Of a DNA stretch of 64,000 nt, positions 57,707-64,000 are shown one piece after another. The position numbers and the translations under genes are program-made. This DNA is from Actinomycetes bacterium. GTDB taxonomy: Bacteria; Actinomycetota; Acidimicrobiia; Acidimicrobiales; Acidimicrobilacustridaceae. The stretch is taken from the NCBI GenBank assembly GCA_029782145.1, contig JAKOVH010000016.1, positions 558,001 through 622,000 on the forward strand, in the 5' to 3' direction. Each line of letters starts with the position of its first letter. The stretch's first letter is position 1. The notes beneath the pieces were generated by a model. It was not told the DNA's origin and did no database searches. It worked only from the letters and a program-made list of their open reading frames with translations.

Positions 57707-58486
57707 GTGGACGCACGCCAGTGGCTGGGGCTCCAGCCGACCCACAACCCCATGCGCTGGTACCTGCCGGTGACCCCGGGCATCTGCAGCGGGCTGGGCA
57801 CGTTGTTCGGAGGCTCGGCGCTCGGCGCCGCGATCGACGTGCTCGAGCGGGTCGCCGGCCGCCCAGTGGTGTGGGCCTGCGCCCAGTACCTGAACTACAC
57901 CAAGCCGCCCTCGGTGGTCGACCTCGACGTGCACATCGGCGCCCAGGGCCGCACCACCACCCAGGCCCGGGTGCTCGGCCAGGTCGGCGACACCGAGATC
58001 TTCACCGTCAACGCCTCCCTGGGCAGCCGCGACATGCCGGAGGAGGGCCAGTGGGTGTCGCCGCCCGACGTGCCCGGGCCCGACGAGTGCCCGCCACGGG
58101 AACTGCGCTTCGACCCCGGCAACACCATCGCCAGCCGCCTCGAGCAGCGCATGGCGCTCGAGGCTCCGGGCACGGGACGCACCGCCTTCTGGACCCGCAT
58201 GCCCGAGCTGCTCGAGGTCTCGGCCGCGTCGCTGGCCGTGCTCGGGGACTTCGTGCCGATGGGGCTCGGTCAGGCGGTGCCCACCGAGATCAACTCCAAC
58301 AGCCTCGACAACACCCTGCGGGTCGCCAACCTGGTGCCCACCCGCTGGGTGCTCGTCGACATCCGCATCGAGGCGGTGGCCCGCGGCTTCGGCCACGGCC
58401 ACTTGTACCTGTGGGCCGAGGACGGCACGCTCATGGGCACCGCCAGCCAGTCGGCGATGATCCGGCCGTGGAAGTGGGAGGGCTGA
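57707..58486 (+). CDS. Thioesterase-like acyl-CoA-binding protein (hot-dog fold)
   Basis: 259 residues. GICSGLGTLFGGSALGAAIDVLERVAGRPVVWACAQYLNYTKPPSVVDLDVHIGAQGRTTTQARVLGQ, split by visible conserved glycines, resembles the first hot-dog of acyl-CoA thioesterases; the second half (RWVLVDIRIEAVARGFGHGHLYLWAEDGTLMGTASQSAMIR) matches the TesB end. It would hydrolyse an acyl-CoA. GTG at 57707 is 8 nt after TACGAT (57693-57698), leaderless type. The stop overlaps the ATG of the F420 oxidoreductase gene (TGATG), so both are produced together and may act in one acyl-CoA pathway. Confidence 0.8.
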   Translation: MDARQWLGLQPTHNPMRWYLPVTPGICSGLGTLFGGSALGAAIDVLERVAGRPVVWACAQYLNYTKPPSVVDLDVHIGAQGRTTTQARVLGQVGDTEIFTVNASLGSRDMPEEGQWVSPPDVPGPDECPPRELRFDPGNTIASRLEQRMALEAPGTGRTAFWTRMPELLEVSAASLAVLGDFVPMGLGQAVPTEINSNSLDNTLRVANLVPTRWVLVDIRIEAVARGFGHGHLYLWAEDGTLMGTASQSAMIRPWKWEG

Positions 58487-59463
58487 TGGCACCCGTCGAC
58501 CGCTACGGCATCACCATCCCGTTCGACCGGATCCCGCTGCACGCCCAGCGCGAGCTCGTCGGCGAGCTGCCCGACCTGGGCTACACCGACGCCTGGTCCT
58601 CCGAGGCCGACGCCACCGACGCCTTCACCCCGCTCGCCCTCGCCTCGGTGTGGGCGCCGGCGCTGCGCCTGGGCACCGCGATCGTGCCCGCCTACACCCG
58701 CGGCCCGGCCCTGCTCGCCCAGAGCGTCGGCACCATGGCCCAGGCCGCGCCCGGGCGATTCGCCCTCGGCGTCGGCGCCTCGTCGAACATCATCGTCGAG
58801 CGCTGGAACGGCATCCCGTTCGTCGACCCGTACCAGCGGGTCCGCGACACGGTCCGCTTCCTCAAGCAGGCCCTCACCGGTGAGAAGGTCACCGAGGACT
58901 ACGAGACGTTCCGGGTGAAGGGCTTCCGGCTCGGCGCCGCGGCGGTGCCCGAGCAGCCGGTGCCGATCCTCGTGGCCGCCCTCCGCAAGGGCATGCTCGA
59001 CCTCGCCGGGCGCGAGGGCGACGGCGCCATCGTCAACTGGCTGTCGGCCGACGACGTCGCCACGGTGGCCCCGATCGTGCGGGCCCACGGCGCCGACAAG
59101 GAGATCGTGGCCCGCATCTTCGTGGCCCCGTCGGAGGACACCGAGACGGTGCGGGCCCAGGCGCGCTACGCCGTCGCCGCCTACGTCAACGTGCCCGTCT
59201 ACGCCGCCTTCCACGAGTGGCTGGGGCGCGGGCCGCAGCTGCAGCCCGTCTGGGAGGCGTGGAAGGCGGGAGACCGCGCCGCCGCTCTCGAGGCCATCAC
59301 CGACGACGTGGTCGACGAGCTCGTCGTGCACGGCTCCTACGACGAGTGCCGGGCGCACGTCCAGCGCTACGTCGACAACGGCGTCACCACGCCCGTGCTC
59401 GCCGTGCTGCCCCTCGGCGGAGTCGACGTCACCGAAGCGGTGCGCCGCCTCGGCCCGGCCTGA
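58486..59463 (+). CDS. F420-dependent luciferase-like oxidoreductase (Rv3093c-type)
   Basis: 325 residues of the LLM superfamily TIM barrel. YGITIPFDRIPLHAQRELV, LGYTDAWSSEADATDAFTPLA, LRLGTAIVPAYTRGPALLAQS, RFALGVGASSNIIVERWNGIPF, DTVRFLKQALTGEKV and PVPILVAALRKGMLDLAG match the Rv3093c-type group thought to use F420. ATG at 58486 overlaps the thioesterase stop (TGATG), so the genes are translationally coupled. CofC in the same window supports F420 availability. Substrate unknown; an acyl-CoA or lipid ligand is a reasonable guess from its partner. Confidence 0.87.
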   Translation: MAPVDRYGITIPFDRIPLHAQRELVGELPDLGYTDAWSSEADATDAFTPLALASVWAPALRLGTAIVPAYTRGPALLAQSVGTMAQAAPGRFALGVGASSNIIVERWNGIPFVDPYQRVRDTVRFLKQALTGEKVTEDYETFRVKGFRLGAAAVPEQPVPILVAALRKGMLDLAGREGDGAIVNWLSADDVATVAPIVRAHGADKEIVARIFVAPSEDTETVRAQARYAVAAYVNVPVYAAFHEWLGRGPQLQPVWEAWKAGDRAAALEAITDDVVDELVVHGSYDECRAHVQRYVDNGVTTPVLAVLPLGGVDVTEAVRRLGPA

Positions 59464-59501
59464 GGCCGAGCTCGCCCGGCAGAGCCCGGTTCAGCTCGGC
59501 C
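59464..59501. terminator. Inverted repeat between convergent oxidoreductase and PhyH genes
   Basis: GGCCGAGCT (59464-59472) and AGCTCGGCC (59493-59501), perfect 9-bp stem with a 20-nt spacer. The right arm overlaps the last codons of the PhyH gene. Confidence 0.45.
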
Positions 59502-60744
59502 GCGCGGCCAGCGGGCTCGGTGCCTGCGAGGTCGTGTACTGGACGTTCTCGCGGATCGAGGCGATGGCGTCGGAGTCGGTGCCCCGTGCGGCCTTCCCGG
59601 CCCGGTCGGGCAGGCCGAAGCCCGTGTACATCACGATGCGCTCGTCGAGGGTGGGCGGCTGGGCCTCGTGCAGCGTGCACGAGAGGTGCACCGTGAGGTC
59701 GCCCTTGCGCGTGGGCAGGGGCAGCGCCTCCAGCCAGGCTCGTGACGTGCCGGCGACGCTCGACGGCATCAGCACACGGTGGCTGCCCGGGACCACCCGG
59801 AGCTGGCCGCGGCCCTCGCCGCCGTCGGTCACCGAGATGCCGACCGTCGTGCTGCAGCAGCCGTAGGCGTGGCGGCCCAGGTTGCAGTCGCGGTGCCACG
59901 GCACGTCGCTGATGCCCTTGGCCACGGCCAGCGGCTTCACCAGGGCCTCGATGGCGTTGCCCGTGAGCGGTCGTGCGACCAGCTCGTCGGGGCCGGCGAG
60001 GGTGCGCCGCAGCTGCTCCCAGAGCTCGCCCGTGAGGATCTCGACGGTGGTCGGCGAGCACTCCTGGAACCGCTGCAGGCGCACGCACCGCTCGGTGCCG
60101 TCGGCGGTGGTGGCCCACCACGAGCGCCCGTCGCCGGGGGAGTAGCCGGGCAGGGCCCGCTCGACGTCGGCGGCGATGGCGTCCATGGCGCCGGGGTCGA
60201 GCCAGCCGGCGAGGTGCACGAACCCGGCCTCCCGCAGGAAGTGGCCGATCTCCTCCGGGTCGTCGTCGGGCGAGAACCGGCGGCCCAGGTCGAGCGGCGC
60301 CCCGTCCCGGTCGAGGAGCTCGAGGTCGTCGCCCACGACCGGCCAGCCCTCCAGCAGGGCCAGCCACGCCGCGTCCCAGGCGATGAGGTCGTCGTAGTAG
60401 CGGGCGCCCGTGCGCAGCAGGCCGCCGACGAACATCGCGCACAGCGACTGCTGCTGTTGGGCGAGCGCGGAGAACAGCTCGGGTGTGAGGTCGACGACGA
60501 CGGCACCGTCGGCCACGCCGGGCTCGACCACCACGCGGCCGGACGAGAGCCGTACCGAGCGGACGTCGCCGGCGACGTCGAGGGCGAGAGGGCGGGGGCC
60601 GAGCCGTTCGAGGGCGGCCACCGCGAGCTCGCCGTGGCGGTCGAGCAGCTCCCCGAAGGTGGAGGCGAAGAACTCCTCCGGGCCGACCTCGAGCGTGTCG
60701 GCGTCGTCGCGGGTGCGGCGGTCGATCGAGCGCAGTGCGTCCAC
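59491..60744 (-). CDS. SCP2-like domain fused to phytanoyl-CoA dioxygenase (PhyH) family protein
   Basis: 417 residues. The N-terminal ~130 residues look like an SCP2 sterol-carrier-type lipid-binding domain (RSVRLSSGRVVVEPGVADGAVVVDLTPELFSAL, then LCAMFVGGLLRTGARYYDDLI). The rest is a non-haem Fe(II)/2-oxoglutarate dioxygenase of the PhyH type: FLREAGFVHLAGWLDPGAM, iron ligands His-Asp in PWHRDCNLGRHAYGCC and His in HLSCTLHEAQPP, with RVVPGSHRVLMP. The fusion suggests oxidation of a hydrophobic acyl or sterol ligand. GTG at 60744 follows AGGAGG. Convergent with the F420 oxidoreductase. The SCP2 assignment is less sure than the PhyH part. Confidence 0.78.
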   Translation of the reverse strand: MDALRSIDRRTRDDADTLEVGPEEFFASTFGELLDRHGELAVAALERLGPRPLALDVAGDVRSVRLSSGRVVVEPGVADGAVVVDLTPELFSALAQQQQSLCAMFVGGLLRTGARYYDDLIAWDAAWLALLEGWPVVGDDLELLDRDGAPLDLGRRFSPDDDPEEIGHFLREAGFVHLAGWLDPGAMDAIAADVERALPGYSPGDGRSWWATTADGTERCVRLQRFQECSPTTVEILTGELWEQLRRTLAGPDELVARPLTGNAIEALVKPLAVAKGISDVPWHRDCNLGRHAYGCCSTTVGISVTDGGEGRGQLRVVPGSHRVLMPSSVAGTSRAWLEALPLPTRKGDLTVHLSCTLHEAQPPTLDERIVMYTGFGLPDRAGKAARGTDSDAIASIRENVQYTTSQAPSPLAARPS

Positions 60745-60840
60745 CAGGCCCTCCTGCCGGCGGTCCCCCCGGACGGTTCGGCACGCCCATTGAACCACCC
60801 CACGCCCCGCCTGCGCTGCGGGCCGGCCGTGGTCCGTCGG

Positions 60841-61155
60841 CTACAGCAGCTTCATCTGCTCGGTGCGGGCGGCCCGCTGCGTGAGCGGCTCCCACACGAC
60901 ACCGCCCCGTGGGCCACGGGCGCGCACCTCGACGAGCTCGAGCGGCAAGGCCCGCAGCGCGCCCTTGGCGTCGCGCACACCGAGGCTGCCGTCGGCCTCC
61001 CGCCGCACCACCGTGGCGGGCTTCCAGTGCTCGCCCTCGCGGCGGCGGAAGCGCACCTCGGACCCCTCGGCCAGGCCGAGCTCGGCGAGCCCGGCCGCGG
61101 GGAAGGGCTCGGGCTCGGGTGGCGTGCGGGAGCCGGCACGGCGGGCGGGGGGCAC
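60841..61155 (-). CDS. Small hypothetical protein
   Basis: 104 residues; after a Pro-rich start it reads as a small beta-barrel-like fold (GSEVRFRRREGEHWKPATVVRREADGSLGVRD, LRALPLELVEVRARGP). It ends WEPLTQRAARTEQMKLL. No family assigned. GTG at 61155 is preceded by GAGAGGACC. It starts 15 nt after the stop of the F420 oxidoreductase gene on the same strand, so it is probably co-transcribed with it. Confidence 0.55.
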   Translation of the reverse strand: MPPARRAGSRTPPEPEPFPAAGLAELGLAEGSEVRFRRREGEHWKPATVVRREADGSLGVRDAKGALRALPLELVEVRARGPRGGVVWEPLTQRAARTEQMKLL

Positions 61156-61170
61156 GGGGAGACGGTCCTC

Positions 61171-62163
61171 TCAGCCCGCGCCCGCCACGGCCTCCATGGT
61201 GGCCCGCACGACGGCCATGCGGTCGGGGCCCCACGGCATCGGCATCACCACGGGCACGTCCACGCCGGCGTCGGCGTAGGCCTTCACGGTGGCGTGCACG
61301 TGGGCGGCATCGCCCAGCACGTCGATGGCGTCGCACATCCGGTCGGAGACGGCGGCCACCGCGCCGTCGCGATCGCCGGCCGAGTGACGGGCCCGGATCT
61401 CGGCCACCTCGTCGGCGAACCCGGCCCGCTCGAAGCTGGTGGCGTAGGAGTCGACCACCGCGTAGGAGAACAGGTCGCGGCGGGCGTAGGCACGGTTGGC
61501 CTCCGGGTCGGTGACCCCGACGTGGACGTAGGCGTACACGGTCGCGTCGCCTCCGGCGCGGACCTGCTCGACCGACCACGCCACGTGGCTCGCCGGCAGG
61601 TAGTTGAGCAGGACGCCGTCCGCCAGCTCCCCGGCCAGGCGCAGCATCCCCGGGTTGAGGGCACCGAGCACCAGCTTGGGCCGGCGCTCAGCCAGGCGTA
61701 CGGCCAGCCGGAACCCCTTGACCTGGTAGAAGTCGCCCTCGAAGGTCACCTTCTCGCCGCTGAGGCACTCGCGCACGAGCGTGAGGTACTCGCGCATGCG
61801 GGCCAGGGGCCGGTCACCGTAGGGGGCGCCGTGCCACCGGCCCACCACGGCGGGGGACGAGACCCCCACCCCGAGCAGGACGTCTCGCTCGGGGTGCAGC
61901 GACTGGAGGGTCGCGGCGCCCATGGCGGCCAGGGCGGGTGTGCGGAGCTGCACGGCGAGCACACCGGTGCCCAGGTCGAGGCCGGGCTCGGCGGCGCCGA
62001 CCGCGGCCAACGTCGAGAAGGCCTCGGTGCCGGTGGTCTCCGCCACCCAGAACGAGCCGTAACCGAGCTGGGTCGCCCAGCCGGCGGCCGCGACACCCGT
62101 GTCGAGGCCGAGCGTGGAGAAGCTGGCGAAGGTCAGACCCAGGTGCGGCGCGGCCGGTGGCAT
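61171..62163 (-). CDS. F420-dependent luciferase-like oxidoreductase
   Basis: 330 residues, LLM barrel. LGLTFASFSTLGLDTGVAAAGWATQLGYGSFWVAETTGTEAFSTLA covers strand 1-2; LDLGTGVLAVQLRTPALAAMGAATLQSL, LLGVGVSSPAVVGRWHG, EYLTLVRECLSGEKV and LVLGALNPGMLRLAGELADGVLLNYL follow. The pattern is that of actinobacterial F420-dependent rather than FMN enzymes; cofactor is inferred. ATG at 62163 is 6 nt after TAGGTT (62170-62175), leaderless type. Followed by a small hypothetical gene. Confidence 0.85.
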   Translation of the reverse strand: MPPAAPHLGLTFASFSTLGLDTGVAAAGWATQLGYGSFWVAETTGTEAFSTLAAVGAAEPGLDLGTGVLAVQLRTPALAAMGAATLQSLHPERDVLLGVGVSSPAVVGRWHGAPYGDRPLARMREYLTLVRECLSGEKVTFEGDFYQVKGFRLAVRLAERRPKLVLGALNPGMLRLAGELADGVLLNYLPASHVAWSVEQVRAGGDATVYAYVHVGVTDPEANRAYARRDLFSYAVVDSYATSFERAGFADEVAEIRARHSAGDRDGAVAAVSDRMCDAIDVLGDAAHVHATVKAYADAGVDVPVVMPMPWGPDRMAVVRATMEAVAGAG

Positions 62164-62203
62164 GCGGCGAACCTAGTGCCGGGTGCGCCTGCCCTCCACG
62201 GGT

Positions 62204-63667
62204 TCACCACGAGCCTCGGCGTGTGAGCGTGTAGTCGTCGCCGCTGCGGGCGGTGCCGACCCAGCTGACCCGGGCCACGAGGTCGAGGTCGCTGCCGAAG
62301 CAGTCGGGCTGGCCGAGCTCGACGGACGCGGCCACGCCGTCGCCGCTGATGGCGGAGCCCAGGACCTTGCCGGAGGAGTCGAGCAGGTCGAGGCGCATGG
62401 CGACCCCGAGCGGTGCGGTGAGGGTGACCTCCAGGACGTTGTCGCAGAAGAGGTTGAAGTCGTGCTTCACCCGGAACGGGTAGGTGTCGACCGCGTCGGC
62501 GGGCACCAGGTTGGCGGTGATCGGCGCGTTGAACGTGGTGCCGTTGGCTCCGTCGCTGCGCACCTCGCACCCGTTCGCCGCGCTGGCGTCGATGTCGTAG
62601 AAGCCGTCGAGGCAGGCCGTGCCGTCGGTGTTGGGCGCCGCCGGTCGGCCGCACGGCTGGAAGGGCAGGTCGCGACAGGCCTGCTCGGTGGTGCTCGGGG
62701 CCGGCGGCTCGGGTGACGCGTCGGACGAGGTTCCGCCGCGCGCCGCCAGAGCAGCGGTGGCGAGGACCACCGCCAGGATGGCGACCGCGGCGAAGGCGAC
62801 GCCGACCGGGCGGCGAGGGACACGCCGGCGGGAGGCCGGGGCGATCCGGGTGCCGGCCGGGCCCTCGGGTGGTCGACGGCTCGCCAGCGGGACGGGGCCG
62901 GCGGCCGCCGCGGCCGCTGCGGTCGGCCGCCGCTGGGGTGATCGGGCCAAGGTCGGCTGGAGCCGGCGTCGCACCGAGCGGTCGAGGGCGGCCGGCAGGG
63001 GAGCGAGACGCCCCCGGGCGGCCCGCTGCAGCACCACCGCGGGCTCGGCGCGCCCGTAGGGCGGGTGGCCGGTGGCGGCGAAGAGCAGGGTGGCGCCCAG
63101 GGAGAACACGTCGCTCGCCGGGGTGGCGTCGTCGCCCCGGGCCTGCTCGGGCGCCATGAACTCGGGGGTCCCGATGACGCTCCCCGTGACGGTGAGCCCG
63201 CCGGTGGCGTCGCGCAGGGACGCCACGCCGAAGTCGGCGAGGAACGGACGACCCTCGCCGTCGAAGATGACGTTGGCCGGCTTGATGTCACGGTGGACGA
63301 CGCCGTGGCGGTGGGCCTCGGCGAGGGCGGCGAACAAGGCGTCGGCGATCACGTGGACCTGCCCCGGCGTGAGCGGGCCGTGGTGGGCGACCTGGTCGGT
63401 GAGCGTGCCCCCCGAGAGGTAGGGCAGCACCAGCACGACGTCGTCGCCGTCGTCGACGACGTCGAGCAGCGGCACCACGTTCGGGTGGCGGAGCTGTTCG
63501 AGGGCGGCGGCCTCCCGGCGGATCCGCTGCCGGGCCCGGTGCATCTCGTCGGCGCTGCCGTGCAGGAGCAGCCGCTTGCAGGCGACGAGGCGGCCCTCGC
63601 GGTCGACGGCGAGGTCGACGACGCCCATCCCACCGCGCCCGAGCCGGCGCTGCACCTGGTAGTCCAC
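62204..63667 (-). CDS. PknB-like transmembrane serine/threonine protein kinase
   Basis: 487 residues. Kinase domain 1-260: RRLGRGGMGVVDLAVD (P-loop), Lys in LVACKRLLL, HRDIKPANVIFD (catalytic loop), ADFGVASLRD (metal site) and GTPEFMAPEQARG. A basic juxtamembrane region, a helix (VGVAFAAVAILAVVLATAALAA, about 288-309) and an extracytoplasmic beta-rich domain with six or more cysteines follow (CRDLPFQPCGRPA, NGCEVRSDG, LFCDNVLEVTL). It should sense an external signal and phosphorylate cytoplasmic targets. GTG at 63667 is 9 nt after TAGGCT (63677-63682), leaderless type. No PASTA repeats are present. Confidence 0.92.
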   Translation of the reverse strand: MDYQVQRRLGRGGMGVVDLAVDREGRLVACKRLLLHGSADEMHRARQRIRREAAALEQLRHPNVVPLLDVVDDGDDVVLVLPYLSGGTLTDQVAHHGPLTPGQVHVIADALFAALAEAHRHGVVHRDIKPANVIFDGEGRPFLADFGVASLRDATGGLTVTGSVIGTPEFMAPEQARGDDATPASDVFSLGATLLFAATGHPPYGRAEPAVVLQRAARGRLAPLPAALDRSVRRRLQPTLARSPQRRPTAAAAAAAGPVPLASRRPPEGPAGTRIAPASRRRVPRRPVGVAFAAVAILAVVLATAALAARGGTSSDASPEPPAPSTTEQACRDLPFQPCGRPAAPNTDGTACLDGFYDIDASAANGCEVRSDGANGTTFNAPITANLVPADAVDTYPFRVKHDFNLFCDNVLEVTLTAPLGVAMRLDLLDSSGKVLGSAISGDGVAASVELGQPDCFGSDLDLVARVSWVGTARSGDDYTLTRRGSW

Positions 63668-63905
63668 GGTGGCGCCAGCCTACGGGTTGCCGGCCGGGCG
63701 CCGGCCTCGGCCCCCGGTGCCCCGGGCGGCGCCCGCTCGGAAATGATCCGCATGAGACGCACGTGTCACACCGCAGCCCCTACCATGCGTTGAGAGGACC
63801 TCGGAGCGACGGATCGAACTCGTTGGGGAGACCGCTGCGCCTCGGGGTAGGAAGTGCCTACGACGTCTGCGAGCGGCCGAGCACCGGGCCACGACAGGAG
63901 ACACC
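63668..63905 (+). promoter_or_regulatory. Divergent upstream region of the kinase and the right-edge gene
   Basis: 238 nt without a gene. TACCAT (63781-63786) is a candidate -10 for the rightward gene, giving a leader of roughly 110 nt, longer than others in this window. The leader holds an immediate ATG-CGT-TGA triplet set (63785-63793), a small GTAGG/CCTAC hairpin near 63850, and a final CAGGAG ribosome site. On the other strand TAGGCT (63677-63682) serves the kinase gene. No known riboswitch is recognised. Confidence 0.35.
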
Positions 63906-64000
63906 ATGACCGAGACCCACGAGCTGGACGCGATCACCGAGGCGCTGTCGATCATCGACCGGGCCCTCGGCGAGATGCTCCACCGCGAGCTCGTGAGCAC
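63906..64000 (+). CDS. N-terminal fragment of a gene running off the right edge
   Basis: 31 codons from ATG 63906, preceded by CAGGAG at good spacing. The peptide MTETHELDAITEALSIID then RALGEMLHRELVS is an acidic amphipathic helix. Too short to identify. The window ends inside the frame. Confidence 0.55.
   Translation, partial: MTETHELDAITEALSIIDRALGEMLHRELVS

Overview
The window is a very GC-rich, gene-dense bacterial chromosome segment with no phage, transposon, rRNA, tRNA or CRISPR sequence that I can see. Several genes point to an actinobacterium. There is a mycothiol S-conjugate amidase (mca), a coenzyme F420 biosynthesis gene (cofC) with two F420-dependent luciferase-like oxidoreductases, and an ImuA'/ImuB/DnaE2 mutasome under LexA-type boxes of the CGAAC-N4-GTTCG class. 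Gene content and style would fit the class Acidimicrobiia (Iamia/Ilumatobacter-like), but that placement is inference.

Layout. 1-3.5 kb: edge of an acyl-CoA thioesterase, aquaporin, CoA-transferase and threonine aldolase. 3.5-8.1 kb (minus): amidase, a tandem-domain TetR regulator, and a Tat-exported D-aminoacylase-like lipoprotein. 8.1-14.4 kb (minus): a CUT1 sugar/glycerol-3-phosphate ABC transporter (UgpC-A-E-B order), preceded by a half-length FGGY kinase and an amino-acid binding lipoprotein; an odd repeat cluster lies at its 3' end. 14.4-21 kb: hypothetical protein, DnaQ-like exonuclease, IclR regulator, PIN-PhoH ATPase (PhoH2), DUF429, PIG-L deacetylase, CofC. 21-31 kb: GpsA, a large glycosidase-like protein coupled to a class III nucleotide cyclase, GH38 alpha-mannosidase, RpiB-like isomerase, orphan peptide-binding lipoprotein. 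31-43.4 kb: RNase HII, SDR, small membrane protein, Nfu_N-like protein, then the SOS mutagenesis genes imuA'-imuB and dnaE2, split by a phosphodiesterase and a secreted subtilase. 43.4-56 kb: DoxX, a LuxR regulator divergent from a di-iron-type MBL protein, alcohol dehydrogenase, channel-like protein, thioesterase, PEBP lipoprotein, Mca, FAH hydrolase, tandem GNAT, ChbG-like deacetylase, secreted nuclease. 56-64 kb: thiolase, thioesterase + F420 oxidoreductase pair, SCP2-PhyH fusion, second F420 oxidoreductase, Ser/Thr kinase, and a gene running off the right edge.

How the genes relate. There are two themes: acyl-CoA/lipid turnover (CoA-transferase, thiolase, three hot-dog thioesterases, PhyH, SDR, FAH, F420 oxidoreductases) and a DNA-damage mutasome. 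A recurrent expression signal runs through the window: more than 20 genes carry a TANNNT hexamer 6-10 nt upstream of their start codon and no Shine-Dalgarno sequence, as expected of leaderless mRNAs. Others have AAGGAG/GGAGG-type sites and a TANNNT hexamer some 40-60 nt upstream. This signal was used to choose many start codons.

Most notable non-genic structures: two copies of a 51-bp near-perfect palindrome (8181 and 36064); a 34-bp unit tandemly triplicated across the end of the sugar-binding protein gene; an inverted repeat inside the dnaE2 coding region; paired LexA boxes over dnaE2; and a 21-bp perfect palindrome centred 43 bp upstream of the predicted luxR start.
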